Source: Stenotrophomonas maltophilia
GTDB taxonomy: Bacteria > Pseudomonadota > Gammaproteobacteria > Xanthomonadales > Xanthomonadaceae
Assembly: GCF_900186865.1 (NCBI RefSeq)
Contig: NZ_LT906480.1
Coordinates: 1,258,001-1,322,000 of the forward strand
DNA: 64,000 nucleotides
Direction of reading: 5' to 3'
Below, one piece after another: positions 17,658-25,308 of the stretch (its first letter is position 1; each line of letters starts with the position of its first letter). The notes under the pieces are model-generated. The model ran no database searches. It was not told the DNA's origin and saw only the letters and a program-made list of their open reading frames with translations. The position numbers were made by a program, and so were the translations under genes.

Positions 17658-19025
17658 TTACATCCAGCCCGGTACCACGAATACCAGCCAGGCCAGCAGC
17701 GGCCCCAGGGCCACCACCAGTCCGCTGTAGACCAGGAAGCGGCGGAACAGGGTCTCGCGTTCCTCCTTGGCTGCCGAAGCCACCACCAGTGCGCCATTGG
17801 TGGAGAACGGGCTGACATCGACGATGGTGGACGACACCGCCAGCGCGCAGATCACGCCGGCGGCGCTGAGGTGACCCTGCATCAGGAACGGCACCGCCAG
17901 CGGAATCGTGGCGCCCAGCACCGCAGCCGACGAGGCGAATGCGGAGACAATGCCGCCGACGTAGCAGACCAGCAGCGCGCCGAGCAGCGGAATGCCGATG
18001 TCGGACACGCCATTGCCGATGAAGTCCACCGCGCCGGCATGTTCCAGCACGCCGATGTAGGTCACCACACCGCAGATCAGCAGCACGGTGGACCAGCTGA
18101 TGCCATCCACCGCGCCCTTCTGGCTTTGTGGCGACAGCAGTGCCAGCGCGACAGCCACGGTGATCGAGACCAGGCCGACGTTGAGGTTGTAGATCAGCGC
18201 GGCCACGCCCAGGCCGAGCAGGCCGATCAGGGTGAACAGCCGCTCGCGGGTCAGGCTCACCGCATCCAGTGCTGCCGGATCATTGCTGAGCGTGCCGCCG
18301 CCGGCTGCGACCAGCGCGCCATGGCCTTCGATGGCGAATTGGCGCGACGAGGCCTGTGGGCCACCGGCCATCGCCAGCTCGGCATTGCCGAGCGTTCCGG
18401 CCGCGGTGATCGAGCCACGCCGCAGCAGGGCGATGCCGCCGAACGCGAAGAAGCAGATCGTCGCCATCATGAAGTTGAAGCCCAGGCTGGTCAGGAATAC
18501 CGCCATCTCGGTCACTTCCAGCCCGGCTTTCTGCACCACGCCGTTGGTGATGCTGCCGTACACGCTGATCGGCGAGAAGCCACCGGCCTGCGCGCCATGG
18601 ATGACCAGCAGGCCCATCATCAGTGGATTGATGTTGTACTGCTTGGCAAAGCGCAGCGCGACCGGACCGATGATCGCGACCGCCGCCGGGCCCAGCGCAC
18701 CGAACGCGGTGAGGACCGCGGTGATCACGAACATCACCCACGGAATGGCCACGATATGGCCGCGCACGGCTTTTACTGCCCAGTGCACCAGCAGGTCGAT
18801 GGTGCCGTTCTTCTGCGCGATGGCGAACAGGTAGGTGATGCCGACCAGGGTCAGGAACAGATCGCCGGGAAAGCCGGCCAGGACCTCCTTGCCGCCCATG
18901 TCGACCCACAGCCCGCCGATGATGAAGGCCAGCGCGAAGGCGACGGCGCCCATGTTGATCGGCATCGCCGTGGCAACAATGAACATGATCACCAGACCGA
19001 TGATCGTTGCGATTTGTGGACTCAT
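17658..19025 (-). CDS. matC: MatC-like dicarboxylate (malonate) carrier
   Basis: 455 residues with about 12 membrane helices. The start matches the MatC N-terminal domain (IATIIGLVIMFIVATAMPINMGAVAFALAF), and repeated re-entrant-type motifs occur (AQAGGFSPISVYG, SSTIVDVSPFSTNGALV). In Rhizobium MatC imports malonate. Its place directly after mdcH, with a 13-bp palindrome in its own upstream gap, supports malonate uptake, replacing the MdcLM carrier used in other mdc operons. Confidence 0.85.
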   Translation of the reverse strand: MSPQIATIIGLVIMFIVATAMPINMGAVAFALAFIIGGLWVDMGGKEVLAGFPGDLFLTLVGITYLFAIAQKNGTIDLLVHWAVKAVRGHIVAIPWVMFVITAVLTAFGALGPAAVAIIGPVALRFAKQYNINPLMMGLLVIHGAQAGGFSPISVYGSITNGVVQKAGLEVTEMAVFLTSLGFNFMMATICFFAFGGIALLRRGSITAAGTLGNAELAMAGGPQASSRQFAIEGHGALVAAGGGTLSNDPAALDAVSLTRERLFTLIGLLGLGVAALIYNLNVGLVSITVAVALALLSPQSQKGAVDGISWSTVLLICGVVTYIGVLEHAGAVDFIGNGVSDIGIPLLGALLVCYVGGIVSAFASSAAVLGATIPLAVPFLMQGHLSAAGVICALAVSSTIVDVSPFSTNGALVVASAAKEERETLFRRFLVYSGLVVALGPLLAWLVFVVPGWM

Positions 19026-19039
19026 GCGCCCTCCCAGAC

Positions 19040-19052
19040 ACGTGACTCACGT
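19040..19052. promoter_or_regulatory. Palindrome upstream of matC
   Basis: ACGTGA-C-TCACGT, a 6-1-6 perfect inverted repeat 15 bases before the matC start, inside the 104-base gap after mdcH. Candidate operator for the nearby GntR regulator; unlike the palindrome before mdcA, so the assignment is uncertain. Confidence 0.4.
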
Positions 19053-19129
19053 ACAGCACGGATGGAGACCCGCCATCCCGGGGTAAGGCGACGTACGGCG
19101 TGTTGCGTGATACGTACTGCTCGAACCCG

Positions 19130-20050
19130 TTACTGCAGCCGTTCCAGCGCGCTGCGGACCCAGGCCGCGGCACCTTCAAGGCTCTGGAACTCTTCCACCG
19201 CGCGCACCTCGCAGCACGGATAGGCCGGCGCGACCATGCGCGCCAGCGCGTTGCCCGGGCCCAGCTGCAGGAACACGCGCGCGCCGCGCTCGAAGGCCTG
19301 GCGCATCACCTGCGCCCATTCGATGGTCTGCGCCAGTTGCAACGACAGCGTGCTGACTGCCGTTGCGCGGTCCCGCACCGGTCGCGCATCGATGCCGGCC
19401 AGCAGCGGCAGGCGTGGGGCCTGCAGTGGCGATGCATCGAGTGCGGCAGCGAACGGTGCGACCGCCGCCGCCAGCAATGGTGTGTGTGCGGGCACGCGCA
19501 CCGGCAGCAGACGGATGTCCGCGCCCTGCGCCCGCGCTGCATCGGCCAGCCGCTGCAACGAGGCGTGCGTGCCGCCCACGATGAAATGGTCCTGCCCGTT
19601 GGCGATGGCCACGTGCGCGCCGTGCAGATCGCACAGCGGCTGCAGTACATGGCGTTCCAGCCCGAGCACCGCCTGCAGGCCTGCATCGGCGGGGCTGGCG
19701 CCGTCCATCAACTGCGCACGTTGCGCAGCCAGCGCCAGGCAGGTGGTGGCATCGAAGCTGCCGGCGATGGCGTGCGCGGCGAGCTCGCCAATGCTGTAGC
19801 CGGCCACCAGCACCGGTGCAGGCACCGCTTCGCGAAGTCCCTGCCAGTGCGCAAGGCTGGCTGCACACAGCAAGGGCTGCGCCAGAACATTGTCGAAGCG
19901 CGATTCGTCAGCAGCTGCCGCGAACACGTCGCGTCCAAGCACTGCGCTGGCGGTCTCCAGTACGTCGCGCACGGCAGGCAGATCGCGCACGCGGTCGAAC
20001 ATCGCCGCATGCTGCGCACCTTGGCCGGGGCAGAGCAGGGCAAGACTCAT
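19130..20050 (-). CDS. mdcH: Malonate decarboxylase, malonyl-CoA:ACP transacylase (epsilon)
   Basis: 306 residues with the acyltransferase fold of FabD: substrate-binding LLCPGQGAQ at the N-terminus and the nucleophile elbow GYSIGE (serine) near residue 92, followed by HFIVGGTHAS and HTPLL with the catalytic histidine. MdcH primes the holo acyl-carrier subunit with malonate from malonyl-CoA. It overlaps mdcB by 4 bases and closes the seven-gene mdc run. Confidence 0.93.
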   Translation of the reverse strand: MSLALLCPGQGAQHAAMFDRVRDLPAVRDVLETASAVLGRDVFAAAADESRFDNVLAQPLLCAASLAHWQGLREAVPAPVLVAGYSIGELAAHAIAGSFDATTCLALAAQRAQLMDGASPADAGLQAVLGLERHVLQPLCDLHGAHVAIANGQDHFIVGGTHASLQRLADAARAQGADIRLLPVRVPAHTPLLAAAVAPFAAALDASPLQAPRLPLLAGIDARPVRDRATAVSTLSLQLAQTIEWAQVMRQAFERGARVFLQLGPGNALARMVAPAYPCCEVRAVEEFQSLEGAAAWVRSALERLQ

Positions 20051-20901
20051 GCGACCTCCTGCTGCAGCAGGAACCAGGCACAGGCCAGCAGGTCGGCACT
20101 GCCGCCGGGGCTCAACCGGCGTGCGACGAATCCATCACCGATGCTGTGCAGGCGTGCCTGCCAGCCGGGCACGAAGGCGCCGCCGGCATCGAGGAACCCT
20201 CGCGCCTGTTGCTGGGCCCAGCGCAGGCCGTCGACGCCGCCACGGTGCAGCAGGTTGAGGTCATCCACGCACGCGATCAGCTGCATCAGGGTCTGGCACA
20301 TCGCGGCCTCGCGTGGCAGGTCGCTGGCCAGCGCGTGGCGCAGGGCAGGCAGTGCCACCTCGCGCAGCAGCGGGTAGCCGGCGGTCGCTTGTTCGCGCAC
20401 ACCCTGCACGCCGTGCCGTGCGCGCGCGCGCTGGCCAGGGCTGTTCGCATCCAGCGGTGCGCCGGCGAGCTCGGCAGCCCAGCGGCGCACTTCCTGGCAG
20501 ACCTGCTCGGCTGCGATGGCGCCGCCCGCGCGGCCCCGACAGGCAGCGGAAGCCGCCACCAGCAGGCCAAGGCTGAAGATCGCACCGCGATGGGTGTTGA
20601 TGCCCGCAGTGGCGTGCAGCATCGATATCTCCGCAGCGATGCCGTGCCGGCGCAACGTCTGGAACGGTGCCGCGCTGGCACCGGCGTCGGCCACGGCGAT
20701 GAAGTAGTGGCGCAGCGTAAACAGGCTGCGCAGGAACGTGCCTGCGTCCATGTCGTGGTGGCTGCCGCTGTCGAATGGCGTGACCAACCCTGGCTTGGGT
20801 GCAAGGGCCAGTTCGGCGTGCAGGCTGGCGATGGCGAGGCGCCCCAGACGCGCGCTGTCCACGGCAGCTGGCCTGACCGCCGGTTGCACGAGGGCGTTCA
20901 C
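20047..20901 (-). CDS. mdcB: Triphosphoribosyl-dephospho-CoA synthase
   Basis: 284 residues of the CitG/MdcB family: ALAPKPGLVTPFDSGSHHDMD near the N-terminus and GINTHRGAIFSLGLLVAA in the middle are the conserved ATP and CoA-binding segments. The enzyme makes 2'-(5''-triphosphoribosyl)-3'-dephospho-CoA, the precursor of the prosthetic group of MdcC. Four-base overlaps on both sides (with mdcG and mdcH) indicate tight coupling. Confidence 0.93.
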   Translation of the reverse strand: MNALVQPAVRPAAVDSARLGRLAIASLHAELALAPKPGLVTPFDSGSHHDMDAGTFLRSLFTLRHYFIAVADAGASAAPFQTLRRHGIAAEISMLHATAGINTHRGAIFSLGLLVAASAACRGRAGGAIAAEQVCQEVRRWAAELAGAPLDANSPGQRARARHGVQGVREQATAGYPLLREVALPALRHALASDLPREAAMCQTLMQLIACVDDLNLLHRGGVDGLRWAQQQARGFLDAGGAFVPGWQARLHSIGDGFVARRLSPGGSADLLACAWFLLQQEVA

Positions 20902-21539
20902 GCGCTCACCCCGGTGGAGGCGAACAACGCATCACGTAGTTCCAGTGCGGCACCATCGAGGCGCTTGACCAGTACCTCGCGGCTGCGCCCGGCGTATTCG
21001 CGCCAGTTCACCGCGCCACCATCCACCAGGCACAGTTCGCCATCGACTCGATGCCCGTAGGCGCTTTCCCAGTGCTGCAGGCGCTCGACCAGCAGGTCGG
21101 CCTGCCACGCGTCATCCACCTGCCACAGCAGGTCGATGTCCGAGCGGGCGTGCACATAGGGCAGGCCGCTGAGGTGCTGCCAGGCGAAGGCACCGAACAC
21201 GCGGGCCGGTGCAAGCCGCAGCATTGCCTGCAGTGCCGCCTGCCAATCAGCCGGAACGCCGCCGGCGAGAATCTCATCCAGGGCAGGGGGAGGCTGCAGG
21301 TGCTGGATGTCCTGCAGGGCCACGCGCAGCGCCAGCCGTTGCTTGCCTTCGCCTGGCGGCAGCGGCACCCCCAGGCGCAGCCGCGGGTCGGGATCATCCG
21401 CCGCACTGCGTGCCACCATGCCTGGCAGGCCCTGTGCGAACCATGCTGCCAGGCGCGGTTCGTGTGCAGTCACGTCAGCCCGCCAGTCGGCATCGGCCGA
21501 CAGCCAGGCCAGCGTGTGGCGGTCGGGCCGCTCAGGCAT
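20898..21539 (-). CDS. mdcG: Phosphoribosyl-dephospho-CoA transferase
   Basis: 213 residues. The nucleotidyltransferase-like centre shows VHARSDIDLLW, with the metal-binding Asp-x-Asp, and the flanks GAFAWQHLSGLPYV and DGGAVNWREY typical of MdcG. It attaches the prosthetic group made by MdcB to the serine of MdcC. The chosen ATG (21539) gives an 8-base overlap with mdcE; the longer frame upstream lies entirely within mdcE. Confidence 0.92.
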   Translation of the reverse strand: MPERPDRHTLAWLSADADWRADVTAHEPRLAAWFAQGLPGMVARSAADDPDPRLRLGVPLPPGEGKQRLALRVALQDIQHLQPPPALDEILAGGVPADWQAALQAMLRLAPARVFGAFAWQHLSGLPYVHARSDIDLLWQVDDAWQADLLVERLQHWESAYGHRVDGELCLVDGGAVNWREYAGRSREVLVKRLDGAALELRDALFASTGVSA

Positions 21540-22242
21540 CGCCGTGGGCCACCGCAGTCGAAACCCCTGCCGCCAGGGCGCGACCGCCACGCTGTGCGCC
21601 GCGTGCGGCACGCAGGTCGCCTTCGGCGGGCGTGCGCAGGGCCTGCAGCAGGTGCTGGGAAAGATCGCCCTCCCACAACGAGTCCACCGCACCCATCGCC
21701 ACGTAGTTGGCGACGCCCGGCGCGAATACCGGCGAGCTCTGGCTGAGCGCCTGCAGCTTCTCCAGCGGTTGCTTGGTCACCCGCGCCATTGCGCGCAGGT
21801 CCATCACCCGCACCTGTGCATCGGGCAGGGCGTGGATCTGGTCGGCCATCAGGCCGAATGAGAGGAAGCCGCCACTGACGGATTCGCCGTAGACCAGGGT
21901 GATCAGGCGCGCGCCACGGCGGCGTGCCAGATCGAGCGTCTGCGCGAGATGTGCAAAGTAACCATTGATGCCCAACAGTTCGTCGCGCCGCGCCAGGCGC
22001 TGGCCGGAGGTATCCACCAGCATCACGATCGGTCGCTGTGGATGTGCGCCGGTGCTGGCAAGCACGGTTTCGGCCAGTGCCAGTGCGTGGTCCACGCCGA
22101 CTTCAAGCTTGTCGGCGGTACCGATCACGGTCACCTTGCCATCCTCGGTGGCAGCGCTGCCGGTCAGCACCGAATCGTTCACCGCAATGGCATGCCCATG
22201 CGGGAACAGGGCATCGAGCAGGGTCTGCAGCGGCATGCTCAT
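21532..22242 (-). CDS. mdcE: Malonate decarboxylase gamma subunit
   Basis: 236 residues of the carboxyltransferase (crotonase-like) fold: LVDTSGQRLARRDELLGINGYFAHL and the oxyanion segment YGESVSGGFLSFGLMAD match biotin-independent malonate decarboxylase subunit MdcE. With MdcD it decarboxylates the malonyl thioester carried by MdcC, regenerating acetyl-MdcC. Overlaps mdcD by 4 bases. Confidence 0.93.
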   Translation of the reverse strand: MSMPLQTLLDALFPHGHAIAVNDSVLTGSAATEDGKVTVIGTADKLEVGVDHALALAETVLASTGAHPQRPIVMLVDTSGQRLARRDELLGINGYFAHLAQTLDLARRRGARLITLVYGESVSGGFLSFGLMADQIHALPDAQVRVMDLRAMARVTKQPLEKLQALSQSSPVFAPGVANYVAMGAVDSLWEGDLSQHLLQALRTPAEGDLRAARGAQRGGRALAAGVSTAVAHGDA

Positions 22243-23147
22243 GGCAGGCTCCGGTCGGCGGTGGCGATGAGGAACTCATCGGTGTCGAGCAGCGGTAGTC
22301 GCTCGGGGGCTGCGATGCCCTGGCGGGCCCAGATCTCCAGGCCATCGCGGCAATCGCCCCAGGCCTGCAGGCGCGCCTTCAGTGCAGCGTGGCGGGCCTG
22401 CAGCGCGGCCAGTGCAGTATCCGGATCGGTGCTGCTGGTATCAGGCTGCAGCGCGTTGCTGGCCGCCTGCGCGAAGGCCTCGATGGCATCGGGCACCAGC
22501 ACCTGTGCCTGGTCGATCAGGTAGCGGTGCTTGCCTCCCGTTACGCGCCAGACCAGCGCGCGATCGCGGGAATCGAACTCTTCCACGCCGCGCACGGTCT
22601 CGATCACTTCCGGGCCGGACAGCGACAGGCGACCCTCTTCGGACATGATGACCGTAGTGCAGCAGCGGGCGACGATGCCCATGCCGCCGAAGGCGCCGTT
22701 GCCGCTGCCGATCAGCGCGATCACCGGCACACCCGCTGCACGCGCGTCCAGGGTGGCGCGCATGATCTCGGAAATGGCGATGAGCCCCGCATTGGCTTCG
22801 TGCAGGCGCACACCACCGGTGTCCAGCAGCAGAAGCACGCCTTCGGGATGTGTTTCGGCTGCACGACGCAGCAGCCCGGTCAGCTTGGCGCCGTGCACCT
22901 CGCCCACCCCGCCGCCCATGAATTCACCCTGCTGCGCGGCCAGCAGCACGCGTCGGCCACGCAGCGTGGCTTCGCCGACAACGATGCCGTCGTCGAACGC
23001 CGCGGGCTGGTCGAGCTGTGCCAGGTGCGGGCTCATCATCCGCCGCGCCGGGCCGAGGAATTCCCTGAAGGAACCGGCATCGACCAGGCTGGCGATACGC
23101 TCGCGCGCATCGGCTTCGTAGTAGCTGTAGCGCTGCGTCCGGTTCAT
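22239..23147 (-). CDS. mdcD: Malonate decarboxylase beta subunit
   Basis: 302 residues. The acyl-CoA carboxylase beta-like fold is marked by GEFMGGGVGEVHGAKLTGLLRRA, LDTGGVRLHEANAGL and GSGNGAFGGMGIVA. It pairs with MdcE in the decarboxylase. Start set at the ATG before NRTQRYSYYEADARERIASL, where similarity to the family begins; it overlaps mdcC by 4 bases. Confidence 0.94.
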   Translation of the reverse strand: MNRTQRYSYYEADARERIASLVDAGSFREFLGPARRMMSPHLAQLDQPAAFDDGIVVGEATLRGRRVLLAAQQGEFMGGGVGEVHGAKLTGLLRRAAETHPEGVLLLLDTGGVRLHEANAGLIAISEIMRATLDARAAGVPVIALIGSGNGAFGGMGIVARCCTTVIMSEEGRLSLSGPEVIETVRGVEEFDSRDRALVWRVTGGKHRYLIDQAQVLVPDAIEAFAQAASNALQPDTSSTDPDTALAALQARHAALKARLQAWGDCRDGLEIWARQGIAAPERLPLLDTDEFLIATADRSLP

Positions 23148-23464
23148 CGTGGTTCTCCAGCAAGCAGGGTTTCCACGGCCTGGTCCAGGCGCAGGCTGAC
23201 TACCGCCGGGGTCGCACCGGCATCGTTGATCGAGATGCGTACATCGCGCAGCGGATGACGCTGTGCGAAGTCGCTGATCACCGCTTGCCACACGCTGCCG
23301 AAGCCCTTCGCGGCGGTGATGATGCGCACCGTCATCGCGCCGTCCAGTGCGGCCGGCTCCAGCAGGATTTCCAGGTTGCCCGAGGCCAGCACGCCGACCA
23401 GCACCGCTCCGCGCGGAAACTGCACCGCAGTGTGCCCTTCGAATCGATAGTCGAGGGTTTCCAT
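23144..23464 (-). CDS. mdcC: Malonate decarboxylase acyl carrier protein (delta)
   Basis: 106 residues, the normal size. The attachment serine for the phosphoribosyl-dephospho-CoA group is predicted at Ser28 in VGVLASGNLEILLEP, matching the V-G-x-x-x-S-G-x-L-E pattern of MdcC proteins. It carries acetyl/malonyl groups through the catalytic cycle. Ten bases separate it from mdcA; it overlaps mdcD. Confidence 0.93.
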   Translation of the reverse strand: METLDYRFEGHTAVQFPRGAVLVGVLASGNLEILLEPAALDGAMTVRIITAAKGFGSVWQAVISDFAQRHPLRDVRISINDAGATPAVVSLRLDQAVETLLAGEPR

Positions 23465-23474
23465 GCTCAGCCCC

Positions 23475-25118
23475 TTACCAGTTGCGGAAGCGCTTGGGCG
23501 GGTCGTACAGACCGCCGGACCAGCGCACCAGGTCCTTCACCGAACGCGCCGCCAGCAGATCACGACTGGCATCGCGCACGGAGATGCCGAGGTCATCGGG
23601 ACGGCGGATCACGCCGCGGTCGCGCAGGTTCTCCACCATCGCGCGGTCGCGCCCCATGCCCACGGCGGTATAGCCGGCCACGCCACGGATCGCCTGTTCG
23701 CGCTCCTCAGGGGTGCGGCACAGCAGCAGGTTGGCAATGCCTTCCTCGGTCAGCACATGGCTGACGTCGTCGCCGTAGATCATCACCGGCGGCAGCGGCA
23801 TCTGTGCGCGCTCGGCCAGTTCCCAGGCATCGAGGCGGTCGACGAAGGCCGGCGCCATGTGTTCGCGGAAGGTTTCCACCTTCTGCACCACCAGCTTGCG
23901 CCCGCGCGGCATCTCACCCGGGCGTGCGGCCTGCTGGCCGGCCTTGATCCAGGCCTCGCTGGCATGGCGCCGGCCACGTGCATCGGAACCCATGTTCGGT
24001 GCGCCACCGAAGCCGGCGATGCGGTCGCGGGTGGCGGTGGAGCTGTTGCCCTGCAGGTCGATCTGCAGTGTGGAACCGATGAACATGTCGCAGGCATACA
24101 GGCCGGCGGTCTGCGAGAACGCGCGGTTGGAACGCATCGAGCCATCGGCGCCGGTGAAGAACACATCGCCTCGCGCGGCGATGTACTTCTCCATGCCCAG
24201 TTCCGAACCGAACGAATGCACCGATCTGACGAAGCCCGATTCGATTGCCGGAATCAGTGCCGGGTGGGGGTTCAACGCCCAGTGCTGGCAGATCTTTCCC
24301 TTCAGGCCGAGCGATTCGGCGTAGGTGGGGAGCAGCAGTTCGATGGCCGCCGTGTCGAAGCCGATGCCATGGTTGAGGCGGTTCACGCCGTACTCGGCGT
24401 AGATGCCCTTGATCGCCATCATCGCCATCAACACCTGGATCTCGGAGATCTGCGCCGGGTCGCGGGTGAACAGCGGTTCGATATGGTTCGGCTTCGGCGC
24501 CTGCACCACGAAGTTGACCCAGTCGGCGGGAATGTCGACGCGGGGGAGGGTGTCGACGATCTCGTTGACCTGGGCGATGACGATGCCGCCACCGAAGGCG
24601 GTGGCTTCGACGATCACCGGCGTGTCTTCGGTGTTCGGCCCGGTGTACAGGTTGCCGTGCCGATCTGCGGCCTGCGCGGCGACCAGGGCCACGCGCGGGG
24701 TCAGGTCGATGAAGTAGCGGCCGAACAGTTCCAGGTAGGTGTGGATGGCACCGATCTGGATGCGCCCTTCAGCCACCAGGTTGGCCAACCGCACTGACTG
24801 CGGGCCGGAGAACGAGAAGTCCAGCTTCGACGCGATGCCACGCTCGAATACATCCAGGTGCGACGGCAGCGACAGCACCGACTGCACCATGTGCAGGTCG
24901 TGCACGCGGGCCGGGTCAAGATCGGCCAGGGCCTGGGCGAGGAAATCGGCCTGCTTCTGGTTGTTGCCCTCCAGGCAGACCTTGTCGCCTGGCTCCAGCA
25001 TTGCGTGCAGCAGCTCGCCTACGTCGCCGGCGGCGACCTCGCGTCCCCGGGCCCACGGCGCGGCACGTTCCAGGCGGGCCTGGCGGCTGCGTTCCAACGT
25101 ATCCCAGCTCGGGTTCAT
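23475..25118 (-). CDS. mdcA: Malonate decarboxylase alpha subunit (acetyl-S-ACP:malonate transferase)
   Basis: 547 residues, the family's length. Diagnostic stretches include GDKVCLEGNNQKQADFLA, VHDLHMVQSVLSLPSHLDVF, SGPQSVRLANLVAEG and GFGGAPNMGSDARGRRH. MdcA exchanges the acetyl group on MdcC for malonate, releasing acetate. First gene of the operon; an inverted repeat in the leader (25144-25162) is the probable operator. The start follows from similarity at SWDTLERSRQARLERAA; upstream codons lie beyond the operator. Confidence 0.95.
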   Translation of the reverse strand: MNPSWDTLERSRQARLERAAPWARGREVAAGDVGELLHAMLEPGDKVCLEGNNQKQADFLAQALADLDPARVHDLHMVQSVLSLPSHLDVFERGIASKLDFSFSGPQSVRLANLVAEGRIQIGAIHTYLELFGRYFIDLTPRVALVAAQAADRHGNLYTGPNTEDTPVIVEATAFGGGIVIAQVNEIVDTLPRVDIPADWVNFVVQAPKPNHIEPLFTRDPAQISEIQVLMAMMAIKGIYAEYGVNRLNHGIGFDTAAIELLLPTYAESLGLKGKICQHWALNPHPALIPAIESGFVRSVHSFGSELGMEKYIAARGDVFFTGADGSMRSNRAFSQTAGLYACDMFIGSTLQIDLQGNSSTATRDRIAGFGGAPNMGSDARGRRHASEAWIKAGQQAARPGEMPRGRKLVVQKVETFREHMAPAFVDRLDAWELAERAQMPLPPVMIYGDDVSHVLTEEGIANLLLCRTPEEREQAIRGVAGYTAVGMGRDRAMVENLRDRGVIRRPDDLGISVRDASRDLLAARSVKDLVRWSGGLYDPPKRFRNW

Positions 25119-25143
25119 CGACCGGCTTCCGATTGGTGTCGAT

Positions 25144-25162
25144 GTAATTACGACATAATTAC
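25144..25162. promoter_or_regulatory. Inverted repeat upstream of mdcA (candidate GntR operator)
   Basis: GTAATTA (25144-25150) and TAATTAC (25156-25162) form a perfect 7-5-7 inverted repeat 25 bases before the mdcA start, in an AT-rich island. Size and place suit a GntR/FadR dimer; the regulator at 16833-17552 is the likely ligand. Confidence 0.55.
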
Positions 25163-25189
25163 GAAGGACGCCGCAACCTGCAGTGCAGC

Positions 25190-25219
25190 AAAAGGAAGGG
25201 CCCGCGCGGAGGCGGGCCC
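25190..25219 (-). terminator. Rho-independent terminator of the TonB receptor gene
   Basis: On the minus strand GGGCCCGC and GCGGGCCC form an 8-bp GC stem (25198-25219) followed by TTCCTTTT. It lies 90 bases past the receptor's stop. Confidence 0.6.
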
Positions 25220-25225
25220 ATTCAG

Positions 25226-25278
25226 GTAGGCCACGACCGTGGGTCGTGGCGGAGAGCGTGCCGACCAACGGTCGGCAC
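25226..25278. repeat. SMAG-type units (CGACC subfamily)
   Basis: GTAGGCCACGACC-GTG-GGTCGTGG is followed by GTGCCGACC-AAC-GGTCGGCAC (25258-25278), a perfect 9-3-9 hairpin. The first has the GTAG head; both have short GC stems with 3-base loops. They lie between the receptor gene and its terminator. Confidence 0.7.
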
Positions 25279-25308
25279 CCACCAGGCACCCACCGGTTCG
25301 CGGGTTGC

